Made by a program: the position numbers and the translations under genes. 21,700 nt of DNA, taken from positions 1 to 21,700 of the forward strand of contig JAHHSK010000033.1 in the NCBI GenBank assembly GCA_020025255.1. The letters run 5' to 3'. The notes below the pieces were generated by a model, which saw nothing but the letters and a program-made list of their open reading frames with translations, had not been told where the DNA came from and made no database searches. Position 1 is the first letter of the stretch; each line of letters begins with the position of its first letter. This DNA is from Ruthenibacterium sp. Lineage in GTDB: Bacteria; Bacillota; Clostridia; Oscillospirales; Ruminococcaceae. This document shows positions 6,386 to 14,582 of the stretch, one piece after another.

Positions 6386-8371
6386 GTGAGAAAAAAGCGA
6401 ATGGGCATTGACATAGCTGTTCTGATTTTAAGTGCTGCGTGCATCGCATTGGGCATAGCACTGGCACTGGCAAGGCCGGCTTATCTGCTGTATGTTGCAG
6501 GTGTTGTAATCGCTGCAGCGGCTGCCGTGGTACTGAATATCCGGCATTTTCGGCATATGCTTGCACGGTCGCTGCGGGGAAAGGCGGAATCGGAGGATAC
6601 CGTGCACAACAGCTTTGCGGGACTGAAAGTACCGGTTGCGATCCTCTGCGATGGGGACATGATTTGGTATAATGAAGCATTCCGCACGGATATCCTTGAC
6701 GGAAAGGATATGATGCTTCTGCCGATCAGCCGCGCAGTTCCGGGCTTTTCACAGGAGCTTTCGCAGGATAAGGCGGGGCAGAATCTTCTGCTGGGCAATA
6801 AAAAAATCACGGCATACGGCAGCAGTATGCAAACGAAAAAAGAGTACTTCGTTGCGTACTTTGTGGATAACACCACGCTGAAAAACAATGCGGAAGAATA
6901 CCTTGCTACACGGCCATCGGTAATGATGATCACGGTGGATACGTATGACGAGGTTCTCAAACAGATGAAAGAAAGCGAGCGTGCGCACATTGCAGGGCAG
7001 ATCGATCGGGAGTTGGAGCGTCTGATCGGTTCAACTACCGGTTTTCTGCGGCGAATCAGCGCATCTCGGTACATTGCGGTTGTGGAAGAACGCCACATGC
7101 GCAAAATCATTGAAGACCGGTTTGCTGTGCTGGATCGTGCGCGCGAGATCGGGGATGAGCCGGGAACGGTGACGCTTTCCATCGGAGTCGGGCGCGGTGC
7201 CAAGACGCTGCGCGAAGCAGAGGCTATGGCCGTGCAGGCACTGGATATGGCGCTTGGGCGCGGCGGCGATCAGGCTGCGGTAAAAAACGCGCAGGAGGGC
7301 TTTGCGTTTTACGGCGGGGTATCGCGCAGTGTTGAAAAGCGCAGCAAGGTGCGCAGCCGTATCATCGCTTCTGCGATCCGGGATCTTATGGCGCAGTGCG
7401 ACCGTGTGCTGATTATGGGACATCGCGCGTCGGATCTGGATGCCTTGGGGGCGGCGGTTGGCATGCTGCGCTTTGCAAGCTTGTGCCATAAGCCTGCGGC
7501 GATCGTGGTGAATGAAAAGCAGAGCCTTGCTGCAAATCTGGTCGAAGAATTCCGCCGCGCCGGACGGGGGGAAGACTTTATCGCTCCGGAAGAAGCGGAA
7601 AAGTACATGGATAAGAAAACGCTTTTGATCATCGTGGATACGCACCTGAAGGCGATTTTAGAAAGCCCGGCATTGTATGAGGCGGCCAAAACCGTTGTAG
7701 TGATCGATCATCACCGCAAATGCGTAGGACATATTGATGACAGTGTCGTTTTTTATCACGAACCGTATGCATCCAGTGCATCCGAGCTTGTCAGCGAGCT
7801 GCTGCAATATATTGATATGACCAAGGAAAATCGGCTCACTCCGTTGGAGGCACAGGCGCTTTTGGCAGGAATCATGCTGGATACGCGCAATTTTGCACTT
7901 CATACCGGCGTGCGCACCTTCGAGGCGGCGGCATATCTGCGCCGCATGGGCGCACAGACACAGGAGGTAAAGCGGCTGTTCAATACTTCCTTCGAAAGCT
8001 ACGCGTATAAAGCACAGCTGGTTACCGATGCGGAAATTTATATGGGGTGCGCGGTTGTGTTTTCGGATAATCTTCCGCAGGAAGTCAATGTTGCTGTGCC
8101 GCAGGCGGCGAATGACCTGCTTACGATCGATGGGGTGCAGGCCAGCTTTGTAGCGGTGGATAACGGACAGCAGATTTCCATTTCGGCGCGCAGCATGGGA
8201 GATGTGAACGTGCAGGTCATAATGGAAAAGCTGGGCGGCGGCGGACACCTTACCATGGCAGGGGCGCAGCTGAGGGATGCATCTTTGGCACAGGCAAAAG
8301 ATCGTCTCTTGACGGCGATTTCCGAATATCGTGAAAATCAGCTTGCAGAAAAGCAAAAGGCAAAAGAATAA
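6386..8371 (+). CDS. gdpP: Cyclic-di-AMP phosphodiesterase GdpP
   Basis: Membrane-bound DHH/DHHA1 phosphodiesterase that hydrolyses c-di-AMP to pApA, affecting osmolyte and cell-wall homeostasis. The start is GTG at 6386, with GGGAGG 8 nt upstream. The 661-residue length is normal. Order: two membrane helices (about 9-28 and 31-51), a PAS-like domain (about 75-165), a degenerate GGDEF domain (about 175-305) lacking a usable GG[DE]EF signature, then DHH. DHH motifs are GHRASDLDALG (345-355), IIVDTH (415-420), VIDHH (439-443) and LDTRNF (498-503). DHHA1 ends with GGGGHLTMAG (617-626). It is probably co-transcribed with rnjA and is followed by a hairpin before rplI. The gdpP-rplI-dnaB order is common in Bacillota. 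Confidence 0.95.
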   Translation: MRKKRMGIDIAVLILSAACIALGIALALARPAYLLYVAGVVIAAAAAVVLNIRHFRHMLARSLRGKAESEDTVHNSFAGLKVPVAILCDGDMIWYNEAFRTDILDGKDMMLLPISRAVPGFSQELSQDKAGQNLLLGNKKITAYGSSMQTKKEYFVAYFVDNTTLKNNAEEYLATRPSVMMITVDTYDEVLKQMKESERAHIAGQIDRELERLIGSTTGFLRRISASRYIAVVEERHMRKIIEDRFAVLDRAREIGDEPGTVTLSIGVGRGAKTLREAEAMAVQALDMALGRGGDQAAVKNAQEGFAFYGGVSRSVEKRSKVRSRIIASAIRDLMAQCDRVLIMGHRASDLDALGAAVGMLRFASLCHKPAAIVVNEKQSLAANLVEEFRRAGRGEDFIAPEEAEKYMDKKTLLIIVDTHLKAILESPALYEAAKTVVVIDHHRKCVGHIDDSVVFYHEPYASSASELVSELLQYIDMTKENRLTPLEAQALLAGIMLDTRNFALHTGVRTFEAAAYLRRMGAQTQEVKRLFNTSFESYAYKAQLVTDAEIYMGCAVVFSDNLPQEVNVAVPQAANDLLTIDGVQASFVAVDNGQQISISARSMGDVNVQVIMEKLGGGGHLTMAGAQLRDASLAQAKDRLLTAISEYRENQLAEKQKAKE

Positions 8372-8382
8372 ACAGATTCCGT

Positions 8383-8426
8383 CAGCGGTATATAAGGGGT
8401 ATCCCTTTGTATACCGCTGCTTTGTT
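8383..8426 (+). terminator. Hairpin between gdpP and rplI
   Basis: CAGCGGTATA (8383-8392) pairs with TATACCGCTG (8410-8419), a 10-bp perfect stem extended inside by AAGGG/CCCTT. A short T-rich tail (CTTTGTT) follows. It probably terminates or attenuates rnjA-gdpP transcription. Confidence 0.7.
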
Positions 8427-8435
8427 AAAAAGAAC

Positions 8436-8464
8436 TTGCTAAACCTGTGTAAAATTGGTATAGT
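8436..8464 (+). promoter_or_regulatory. Promoter of rplI-dnaB
   Basis: TTGCTA (8436-8441) and TATAGT (8459-8464) are 17 bp apart, just downstream of the gdpP terminator and about 60 bp before the rplI start. Confidence 0.65.
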
Positions 8465-8524
8465 TATATTATGTATAATATTGCGGTGATACCCCCGCTT
8501 TGGTTCGATAAGGAGGATTTCTAC

Positions 8525-8968
8525 ATGAAAGTAGTTTTGAAAAAAGACGTGAAAGCAATCGGGAAAAAAGATGAAATGCATGAAGTTTCCGATGGATACG
8601 CGCGCAACTATCTGCTGCCCCGCGGCCTTGCAGTAGCCGCAGATGCAGCTGCTTTGAATGAAGTAAAGGCAAAGGCCGCTGCAAGCGAGCATCACGCAGC
8701 AGAAGAATTGGCAAAGGCACAGGAGCTGGCAGCAAAGCTCAACGGCCTGAGCATCACGATCAAGGCGAAAGCCGGTAAGGGCGGACGCCTGTTCGGTTCG
8801 GTCACATCCAAGGATATCGCGGCAGCACTTTCGGAAAAGCTCGGACAGACGATCGATAAGCGCAAGATCGTTTTGGATGCGGAAATCAAGAATTTCGGGG
8901 CATACCCGGTTGAAATCAAGGTTTATCCGAAGGTCGCGGCAAAGCTGACGGTTCAGGTTGAAGAGTAA
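8525..8968 (+). CDS. rplI: 50S ribosomal protein L9 (bL9)
   Basis: Large-subunit protein that binds 23S rRNA near the base of the L1 stalk. It is 147 aa, typical. The ATG at 8525 is preceded by AAGGAGG with 8-nt spacing; an upstream in-frame ATG (8471) is rejected because it lacks a site and would add 18 unconserved residues. The N-terminal RNA-binding domain has MKVVLKKDVKAIGKKDE, then SDGYARNYLLPRGLA (residues 22-36), the L9 signature. A long Ala/Lys/Glu-rich helix (about 42-75) connects to the C-terminal domain (KAGKGGRLFGSVTSKDIA onward). Its own promoter and the downstream hairpin suggest separate control from gdpP, with partial readthrough into dnaB. Confidence 0.97.
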   Translation: MKVVLKKDVKAIGKKDEMHEVSDGYARNYLLPRGLAVAADAAALNEVKAKAAASEHHAAEELAKAQELAAKLNGLSITIKAKAGKGGRLFGSVTSKDIAAALSEKLGQTIDKRKIVLDAEIKNFGAYPVEIKVYPKVAAKLTVQVEE

Positions 8969-8979
8969 GGGGAACGACA

Positions 8980-9004
8980 GGGACGAGTGCGGGGCATTCG
9001 TCCC
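8980..9004 (+). terminator. Hairpin between rplI and dnaB
   Basis: GGGACGAGTGC (8980-8990) pairs with GCATTCGTCCC (8994-9004), 11 bp including one G-T wobble, around a GGG triloop. No T tract follows (CTCGATTATC), so attenuation or mRNA processing is more likely than full termination. Confidence 0.5.
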
Positions 9005-9032
9005 CTCGATTATCTTATAAGGAGGGCACGGC

Positions 9033-10430
9033 ATGGCCGGAAACAATAAAAAACCACCTTCCGGCGGATTGGATCTTTCGCTGGAATCTTTGGGTGTGAA
9101 TCTGCCATACAGTATGGAAGCAGAGCAGGCTGTGCTCGGTGCTGCAATTCTGGATGCGCAATCCATTCCGAAAATGGTGGAAACGCTGCGCCCGGAAATG
9201 TTTTATGCGCGGCAGAACGGGGAAATCTTTTCAGAAATCGTCCGGCTTTTTACTGGGAATTCCCCTGTCGATTTTGTGACACTGCTTGCAGCCGTACAAG
9301 ACGGTGGTGTTTTTGATACCGAAGACGCGGCAAAGGTGTATCTGACGCAGCTTGCGGAAACGGTTCCTTCGCTTTCCCATACCGAAGTGTATGTGAAAAT
9401 CATTGCGGAAAAATACCGTGTGCGCCAGCTGATGAATGCGGCAAAGACGATTTTGGAACAGACCGGGGAAGAAACGGATGCGGATCTTCTGCTGGAAAGT
9501 GCAGAACAGAAAATTTATGAAATCCGTTCCGGGCGTGATACCTCAGCGCTTACGCCGATCAGCAGCGTAATCATAGATACCTATGCGCATTTGCAGGAAA
9601 TATCCGGGCCGAATCGGGATAAATATCTGGGCATCCCAACCGGCTTCACTTATCTTGATACGATGCTTACCGGTCTGGGCCGTTCGGATCTGATCATTCT
9701 TGCCGCACGCCCCGGCATGGGGAAAACCTCGTTTGCACTGAACATTGCAACCAATGTTGCAAAAAAACAAAATGTTCCGGTGGCAGTGTTCAGCCTGGAA
9801 ATGACAAAAGATCAGCTGGTGAGCCGAATCCTTTCCAGCGAGGCGGCCATTGACAGTCAGGCATTCCGCACCGGCGGGCTTTCCACAGAGGATTGGCAGG
9901 ATCTGGCGCGGGCATCGGAAGTGCTTGCCAAAACAAATATCTACATGGACGATACTTCCAATATCACCATACCCGAGATGAAGGCGAAGATCCGCCGCAT
10001 CAATCAGGATCCGGCCCGGCCGGACATCGGGCTTGTGATCATTGACTACCTGCAGCTGATGAGCACGGGAAAGCGCACAGAAAATCGAGTGCAGGAAATC
10101 AGCGAGATCACGCGAAATCTGAAAATCATGGCAAAGGAACTGTACGTTCCGGTCATCGCGCTCAGCCAGCTTTCCCGAAGTGCAGAAAAAAACAGAACCG
10201 ATCATCGTCCGGTGCTCAGTGACCTTCGTGATTCCGGCTCGATCGAACAGGATGCCGATGTGGTTTTGTTTTTGTACCGCGATGCGTATTATGATAACGG
10301 CGAGGAAGCCGACGCCAGTACGGCAGAGTGCATCGTTGCGAAAAACCGCCATGGCGAAGTCGGCAAGGTGGATCTTGGCTGGGACGGTGCGCACACACGA
10401 TTTACGAATGTGGATTATGTACATGGATGA
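9033..10430 (+). CDS. dnaB: Replicative DNA helicase DnaB
   Basis: Hexameric 5'-3' helicase that unwinds DNA at the replication fork (called DnaC in Bacillus). It is 465 aa. The N-terminal DnaB_N domain spans about 22-125 (PYSMEAEQAVLGAAIL at 25-40). The RecA-like motor has Walker A AARPGMGKTSFALNIA (224-239), SLEM at 254-257, Walker B LVIIDYLQLM (334-343), SQLSR at 378-382, and the DLRDSGSIEQDADVVLFLYRD signature (397-417). The ATG at 9033 has AGGAGGG with 6-nt spacing. The C-terminus is short, without the usual trailing zinc or acidic tail, and no intein is present. Its 3' end overlaps tilS by 8 bp. Confidence 0.97.
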   Translation: MAGNNKKPPSGGLDLSLESLGVNLPYSMEAEQAVLGAAILDAQSIPKMVETLRPEMFYARQNGEIFSEIVRLFTGNSPVDFVTLLAAVQDGGVFDTEDAAKVYLTQLAETVPSLSHTEVYVKIIAEKYRVRQLMNAAKTILEQTGEETDADLLLESAEQKIYEIRSGRDTSALTPISSVIIDTYAHLQEISGPNRDKYLGIPTGFTYLDTMLTGLGRSDLIILAARPGMGKTSFALNIATNVAKKQNVPVAVFSLEMTKDQLVSRILSSEAAIDSQAFRTGGLSTEDWQDLARASEVLAKTNIYMDDTSNITIPEMKAKIRRINQDPARPDIGLVIIDYLQLMSTGKRTENRVQEISEITRNLKIMAKELYVPVIALSQLSRSAEKNRTDHRPVLSDLRDSGSIEQDADVVLFLYRDAYYDNGEEADASTAECIVAKNRHGEVGKVDLGWDGAHTRFTNVDYVHG

Positions 10431-11799
10431 GTTTGAAGCGCAGACATTGAACTATATGCGTCGTTATGAAATGCTGCAAACAGGGGATACTGTTATTGCG
10501 GCACTTTCCGGCGGGGCGGATTCCGTGGCATTGTTTCGCGTGCTGGCAGCTGCGGCGCCAAGGCTGGGCATTTGTCTGCGTGCGGCGCATGTGAATCATG
10601 GAATGCGCGGTGCGCAGGCGGATGCGGATGAAGCATTTGTGCGCGATTTGTGCCGAAAGCTTGAGATTGCGCTGGATGTGGAACATTTGGCTGCGCCGCA
10701 AAAGGCGAGCGAAGAATGGGCGCGCGAAAAGCGGTATTCGTTTTTTGAACGGATTTCAGCCGAACACAGTGCAAAAATCGTAACAGCGCACACCGCAAAC
10801 GACAACGCAGAGACTGTTTTGTTTCGACTTGCGCGCGGTACAGCGGTGCGCGGTGCCGCAGGGATCCCGCCGGTGCGCGGTGTGTTCTGCCGCCCGATTT
10901 TATGGGCCGAGCGAAAGGATGTGCTTGCCTATTTGGAACGGTGCGGACAAAACTATGTTACAGATCAAACCAATGAAACCGATGCCTATGCGCGCAACCG
11001 TATCCGCCACGGCGCCCTGCCTTCGCTTGCGGCGGCACATGAAGGCGCAGTGCGCAATATTGCACATTTTGCAGCGGAAATGGCGGATGTCAATGCGTTT
11101 TTGGACAGCCAAGCACAAAGTCTGCTCAAGCAGGCAGAAGCAAAGCCAAAGCTGCCGAGTGCCGCTGCGGTGCAGCGGTATGATGCGCAGATGATAGCAC
11201 AGGCTCCCTGTGCAGTGCAGAAAGCGGCCTTGCGCATGTTGATTGCGCAGGCGGCAGTGCAGCAGAAAACAAGCCTTGTACCGAATGCACAGAAGCTTCT
11301 GTACCAGAAAAACGGGGTGCTGCCGCTTGGAAAAGGCGTTTGCCTTGCGGTGCGTCAGGGGCTTTTGGGCATCGAGCGGGAAGCTGCAAAGTCGGCGGAA
11401 CCCTGGGAGCATCCGATGAAAAGCGGATATTTTCAGGCTCCGGACGGCCTTTTCTACAAGGTGAGTCTTATAAATTATGAAAAAAACATGAATTATGCGA
11501 AAGATGCACGAAAACACTTAAATTTTTATGCGGATTATGCTAAAATGCAAGGGTATCCGATTTTTCGTACCAGAAAGGCAAAAGACCGTTACCGGCCTAT
11601 GGGACGGGGCATTTCCAAAACATTGAAGGATTTTTTTACAGAACAGAAGGTGCCGCAGCAGATAAGGGACAAGGTTCCGGTTCTGGCAGCGGGACATGAA
11701 ATTCTGTGGATCGCAGGCTTTGGGTTTGCACAAGGATATGCCCCGGACGATGCAACAAAAATCGCTGTGACGATCCAGCCGCAGCAGACGGAGGAATAA
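10423..11799 (+). CDS. tilS: tRNA(Ile)-lysidine synthase TilS
   Basis: Adds lysine to C34 of tRNA-Ile(CAU), switching it from Met to Ile decoding; essential in most bacteria. I start at the ATG at 10423, giving 458 aa. This overlaps the dnaB stop by 8 bp, lacks a clear ribosome binding site, and puts the PP-loop at the usual distance. AALSGGADSVALF is at 26-38, with the ATP-binding SGGADS at 29-34, then HVNHGMRG (56-63) and TAHTANDNAETVLFRLARGT. The middle is Ala/Gln-rich. The C-terminal TilS domain is present: YRPMGRG, then SKTLKDFFTEQKVPQQIRDKVPVL. Translation is probably coupled to dnaB. hpt starts 1 nt after the stop. Confidence 0.94.
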   Translation: MDEFEAQTLNYMRRYEMLQTGDTVIAALSGGADSVALFRVLAAAAPRLGICLRAAHVNHGMRGAQADADEAFVRDLCRKLEIALDVEHLAAPQKASEEWAREKRYSFFERISAEHSAKIVTAHTANDNAETVLFRLARGTAVRGAAGIPPVRGVFCRPILWAERKDVLAYLERCGQNYVTDQTNETDAYARNRIRHGALPSLAAAHEGAVRNIAHFAAEMADVNAFLDSQAQSLLKQAEAKPKLPSAAAVQRYDAQMIAQAPCAVQKAALRMLIAQAAVQQKTSLVPNAQKLLYQKNGVLPLGKGVCLAVRQGLLGIEREAAKSAEPWEHPMKSGYFQAPDGLFYKVSLINYEKNMNYAKDARKHLNFYADYAKMQGYPIFRTRKAKDRYRPMGRGISKTLKDFFTEQKVPQQIRDKVPVLAAGHEILWIAGFGFAQGYAPDDATKIAVTIQPQQTEE

Positions 11800-11800
11800 A

Positions 11801-12352
11801 ATGAACGATAACATGAAAGACGATGTACTGCGCGTCCTGCTCAGTGAAGATGAAATCCGTGCCAAAGTGCAGGAAATGGGAAAAAAGCTTTCCGAAGATT
11901 ATAAAGGAAAAAATCTTCTGCTTGTTACAGTTTTAAAGGGAGCCGTTGTCTTCCTGGCGGATCTGATGCGCCAGATCGACGTTCCGGCAGAAATCGACTT
12001 TATGGTTGTTTCCAGCTATGGCTCCGGGATCAAATCCAGCGGTGTGGTCAAGATCGTAAAGGACTTGGATGTTCCGCTTGCGGGCAAGGATATCCTGATC
12101 GTGGAGGATATTTTGGATTCCGGAATGACACTGAGCTATATCAAGGAACTGCTGCAAAGCCGCGGCCCTCGTTCGATCCGGATTGTTACGCTGCTGGATA
12201 AACCGGCACGGCGCAAGGTCGATTTGCAGGCCGATTATGCCGGATTTGAAGTTCCGGATGAATTTGTTGTGGGCTATGGCCTTGATTTCGATGAAAGATA
12301 CCGGAATCTGCCTTATATCGGGATTTTGAAACCGGAGGTTTATTCGGATTGA
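11801..12352 (+). CDS. hpt: Hypoxanthine (guanine) phosphoribosyltransferase
   Basis: Purine salvage enzyme converting hypoxanthine or guanine plus PRPP to IMP or GMP in the cytosol. It is 183 aa, the normal size. LKGAVVFLADL (45-55) matches the pyrophosphate-binding loop, SSYGSGIKSSG (71-81) the flexible loop, and VEDILDSGMTL (101-111) the PRPP-binding motif. DKPARRK and the late VVGYGLDFDERYRNLPYIGIL are the purine-contact and C-terminal signatures. The ATG at 11801 has GGAGG 6 nt upstream, inside the end of tilS. The tilS-hpt-ftsH order is widespread in Bacillota. Confidence 0.96.
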   Translation: MNDNMKDDVLRVLLSEDEIRAKVQEMGKKLSEDYKGKNLLLVTVLKGAVVFLADLMRQIDVPAEIDFMVVSSYGSGIKSSGVVKIVKDLDVPLAGKDILIVEDILDSGMTLSYIKELLQSRGPRSIRIVTLLDKPARRKVDLQADYAGFEVPDEFVVGYGLDFDERYRNLPYIGILKPEVYSD

Positions 12353-12390
12353 TCGCATTTTAAACGAATGCACTGCGGCGGTGTGTAATA

Positions 12391-12416
12391 AAGTCGGCGC
12401 GCCGTAATGCCGACTT
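12391..12416 (+). promoter_or_regulatory. Hairpin directly before the ftsH ribosome binding site
   Basis: AAGTCGGC (12391-12398) pairs with GCCGACTT (12409-12416), 8 bp with a 10-nt loop. It ends one base before AGGAG (12418-12422) of ftsH. There is no T tract, so it looks like a translational or mRNA-stability element, not a terminator. I see no convincing promoter in this 80-bp gap. Confidence 0.5.
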
Positions 12417-12432
12417 CAGGAGTGAAACAGAT

Positions 12433-14514
12433 TTGAACAGAAATCGAAAAAACACAAGTGGTCTGATGATTGTTGCCTTGCTTGGTTTGGTGATTCTTGC
12501 CTTTATCCTGTTCAGCACAGGCGGCGACCGGCAGACGATGAAGTATTATGAGGTCATTGATTATTTCGAGCGCGGGGAAGTGGCAAGCTTCGAGCTGAAT
12601 ATGAAAAATGGCGCCATGAAGCTGATGCTGACGGAAAATGCAACCAAAGAATTGCTGGAAAAACGTGAAAAAGAAGGCACGTTTGGCCGTCCGAGCATCA
12701 CGATGAGCGGAACAAACACATGGGGACAGGCAGGCGGCACGAATCAAAAGCCCGAAGCGGGCAAGCAGGCCATTATTTCGTATACGCTGCCGTATGCGGG
12801 CGAGCTGCTGGATAATGACAATATCAAGCGGTATCGTGAAATCTATGCAGAAAAGAATAACGGCGAAGAAATGAAAATGGATCTTCTGCCTGCCACGGAA
12901 ACCCCGATGTGGCTGACGATGATGCCGATGCTGCTGATATCGGTGCTTCTTATGGGCGGCTTCTACTATATGATGTATAAGCAGTCCGGCGGCGGCGGGG
13001 CAATGAATGTCGGCCGCGCAAAGGTGAAAGATCAATCCGAGCAGGGGCGCAGGGCAACGTTTGCCGATGTTGCCGGTGCGGATGAAGAAAAGGAAGAGCT
13101 TCAGGAAATCGTGGAGTTCTTGAAAAATCAAACCCGCTTCAATACGCTTGGCGCGCGCATCCCGCATGGTGTGCTGCTGGTCGGCCCTCCGGGTACGGGC
13201 AAAACGCTTTTGGCTCGTGCATGTGCGGGGGAAGCAAATGTACCGTTCTATTCGATGTCCGGTTCCGATTTCGTGGAAATGTATGTGGGTGTCGGTGCAT
13301 CTCGTGTCCGTGATTTGTTTGACAAAGCAAAGAAAAATGCGCCCAGCATTGTGTTTATCGACGAAATTGACGCGGTGGGACGCCAGCGCGGCACAGGATT
13401 GGGCGGCGGACATGATGAACGCGAACAGACCTTGAACCAGCTGCTGGTGGAAATGGACGGCTTTGGGGCAAATGAGGGCGTAATTGTGATTGCGGCCACC
13501 AACCGTGCAGATATCCTGGATAAGGCACTTTTGCGTCCGGGTCGTTTTGATCGTCAGGTATATGTTGGTTATCCGGATGTGAAAGGCCGCGAAGCAATCC
13601 TTAAAGTGCATACACGCAATAAGCCGCTTGCACCGGATGTCGTGCTGAAAACAGTGGCAAAGGCAACGGCTGGCTTTACCGGTGCGGATTTGGAAAATCT
13701 GGTCAACGAAGCGGCGCTTATGGCGGCAAGGCTGGGGCGTAAGGCGATCACGCAGGAGGATATCGAGGCAGCCAGCATCAAGGTTATCGCGGGGCCGGAA
13801 AAGAAAAGCCGCGTTGTAACCGAAGATGAAAAACGCCTCACCTCCTATCATGAAGCAGGGCATGCAATCACCCATTACTATTGCCCGACATCCGATCCGG
13901 TTCATGAAATTTCGATTATTCCGCGCGGCATGGCGGGTGGATACACCATGAGCCTGCCGGCAGAAGACAAGAACTATGTCACCAAAAAGCAAATGGAAGA
14001 GGATATCATCACGCTTTTGGGCGGACGTGTGGCAGAAAAACTGGTGCTGGATGATATTTCGACCGGTGCATCAAACGACTTGGAACGCGCGACAAGTACG
14101 GCGCGCAGCATGGTTATGCGCTATGGTTTTTCGGAACGTTTGGGCCCGGTTGTGTACGGAACCGATCCGGGTGAAACCTTCCTTGGGCGAGACCTCAGCT
14201 CCGGCCGCGGATATTCGGAAACAGTTGCATCGGAAATCGATGCGGAAATCCGCGAAATGCTGGATGAAGCGTTTGAAGGGGCTCGCGTGATCCTCAGCGA
14301 TCACATCGATCAGCTGCATGTGGTTGCAAAAGCACTTATGGAACGGGAAAAACTGACCGGACAAGAATTCCGAACCCTAATGACGGGCGGAACCCTTTCC
14401 GAACGGGAAGAAGAAAAAGAGCAGCACGAAAAAGAAGCGGCTGCACCATCGGCCGAGCAGAGCGAAGTTTCTGTGGAAACGCCGGCGGACGAAAAGGAAG
14501 AAAGCGATTCCTGA
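12433..14514 (+). CDS. ftsH: ATP-dependent zinc metalloprotease FtsH
   Basis: Membrane-anchored AAA+ protease that degrades misfolded membrane proteins and regulatory proteins. The start is TTG at 12433, with AGGAG 10 nt upstream; this start places the first membrane helix (11-28) at the N-terminus. An extracytoplasmic domain (about 30-157) and a second helix (about 159-182) follow. The AAA domain has Walker A GPPGTGKT (251-258), Walker B IVFIDEID (306-313) and the second region of homology ATNRADILDKALLRPGRFDR (355-374). The zinc site is HEAGH (473-477), with Asp549 in TGASNDLERAT. The 693-residue protein ends in a long Glu/Lys-rich acidic tail (from about 653) that is poorly conserved in the family. 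It is last in the plus-strand cluster. Confidence 0.97.
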   Translation: MNRNRKNTSGLMIVALLGLVILAFILFSTGGDRQTMKYYEVIDYFERGEVASFELNMKNGAMKLMLTENATKELLEKREKEGTFGRPSITMSGTNTWGQAGGTNQKPEAGKQAIISYTLPYAGELLDNDNIKRYREIYAEKNNGEEMKMDLLPATETPMWLTMMPMLLISVLLMGGFYYMMYKQSGGGGAMNVGRAKVKDQSEQGRRATFADVAGADEEKEELQEIVEFLKNQTRFNTLGARIPHGVLLVGPPGTGKTLLARACAGEANVPFYSMSGSDFVEMYVGVGASRVRDLFDKAKKNAPSIVFIDEIDAVGRQRGTGLGGGHDEREQTLNQLLVEMDGFGANEGVIVIAATNRADILDKALLRPGRFDRQVYVGYPDVKGREAILKVHTRNKPLAPDVVLKTVAKATAGFTGADLENLVNEAALMAARLGRKAITQEDIEAASIKVIAGPEKKSRVVTEDEKRLTSYHEAGHAITHYYCPTSDPVHEISIIPRGMAGGYTMSLPAEDKNYVTKKQMEEDIITLLGGRVAEKLVLDDISTGASNDLERATSTARSMVMRYGFSERLGPVVYGTDPGETFLGRDLSSGRGYSETVASEIDAEIREMLDEAFEGARVILSDHIDQLHVVAKALMEREKLTGQEFRTLMTGGTLSEREEEKEQHEKEAAAPSAEQSEVSVETPADEKEESDS

Positions 14515-14526
14515 TCGCAATATAAT

Positions 14527-14570
14527 AAACAGGGGAGTTCAAGGCGGGATGCCTTGAACTCCCCTGTTTT
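14527..14570. terminator. Bidirectional terminator between ftsH and the PF06541 gene
   Basis: Arms 14528-14545 and 14551-14568 are perfectly complementary over 18 bp (19 with the flanking A-T pair), with a 5-nt GGGAT loop. A TTTT tract follows on the plus strand, and A-rich sequence on the other side gives a T-rich tail on the minus strand. It lies 12 bp after the ftsH stop and 12 bp after the convergent gene. Confidence 0.92.
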
Positions 14571-14582
14571 GTTCGGATCAAA

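Noticed and set aside
7658..9166. Minus-strand open frame (502 codons) across gdpP, rplI and dnaB
   Set aside because: It crosses three real genes and their promoter and terminator, with no recognisable protein.
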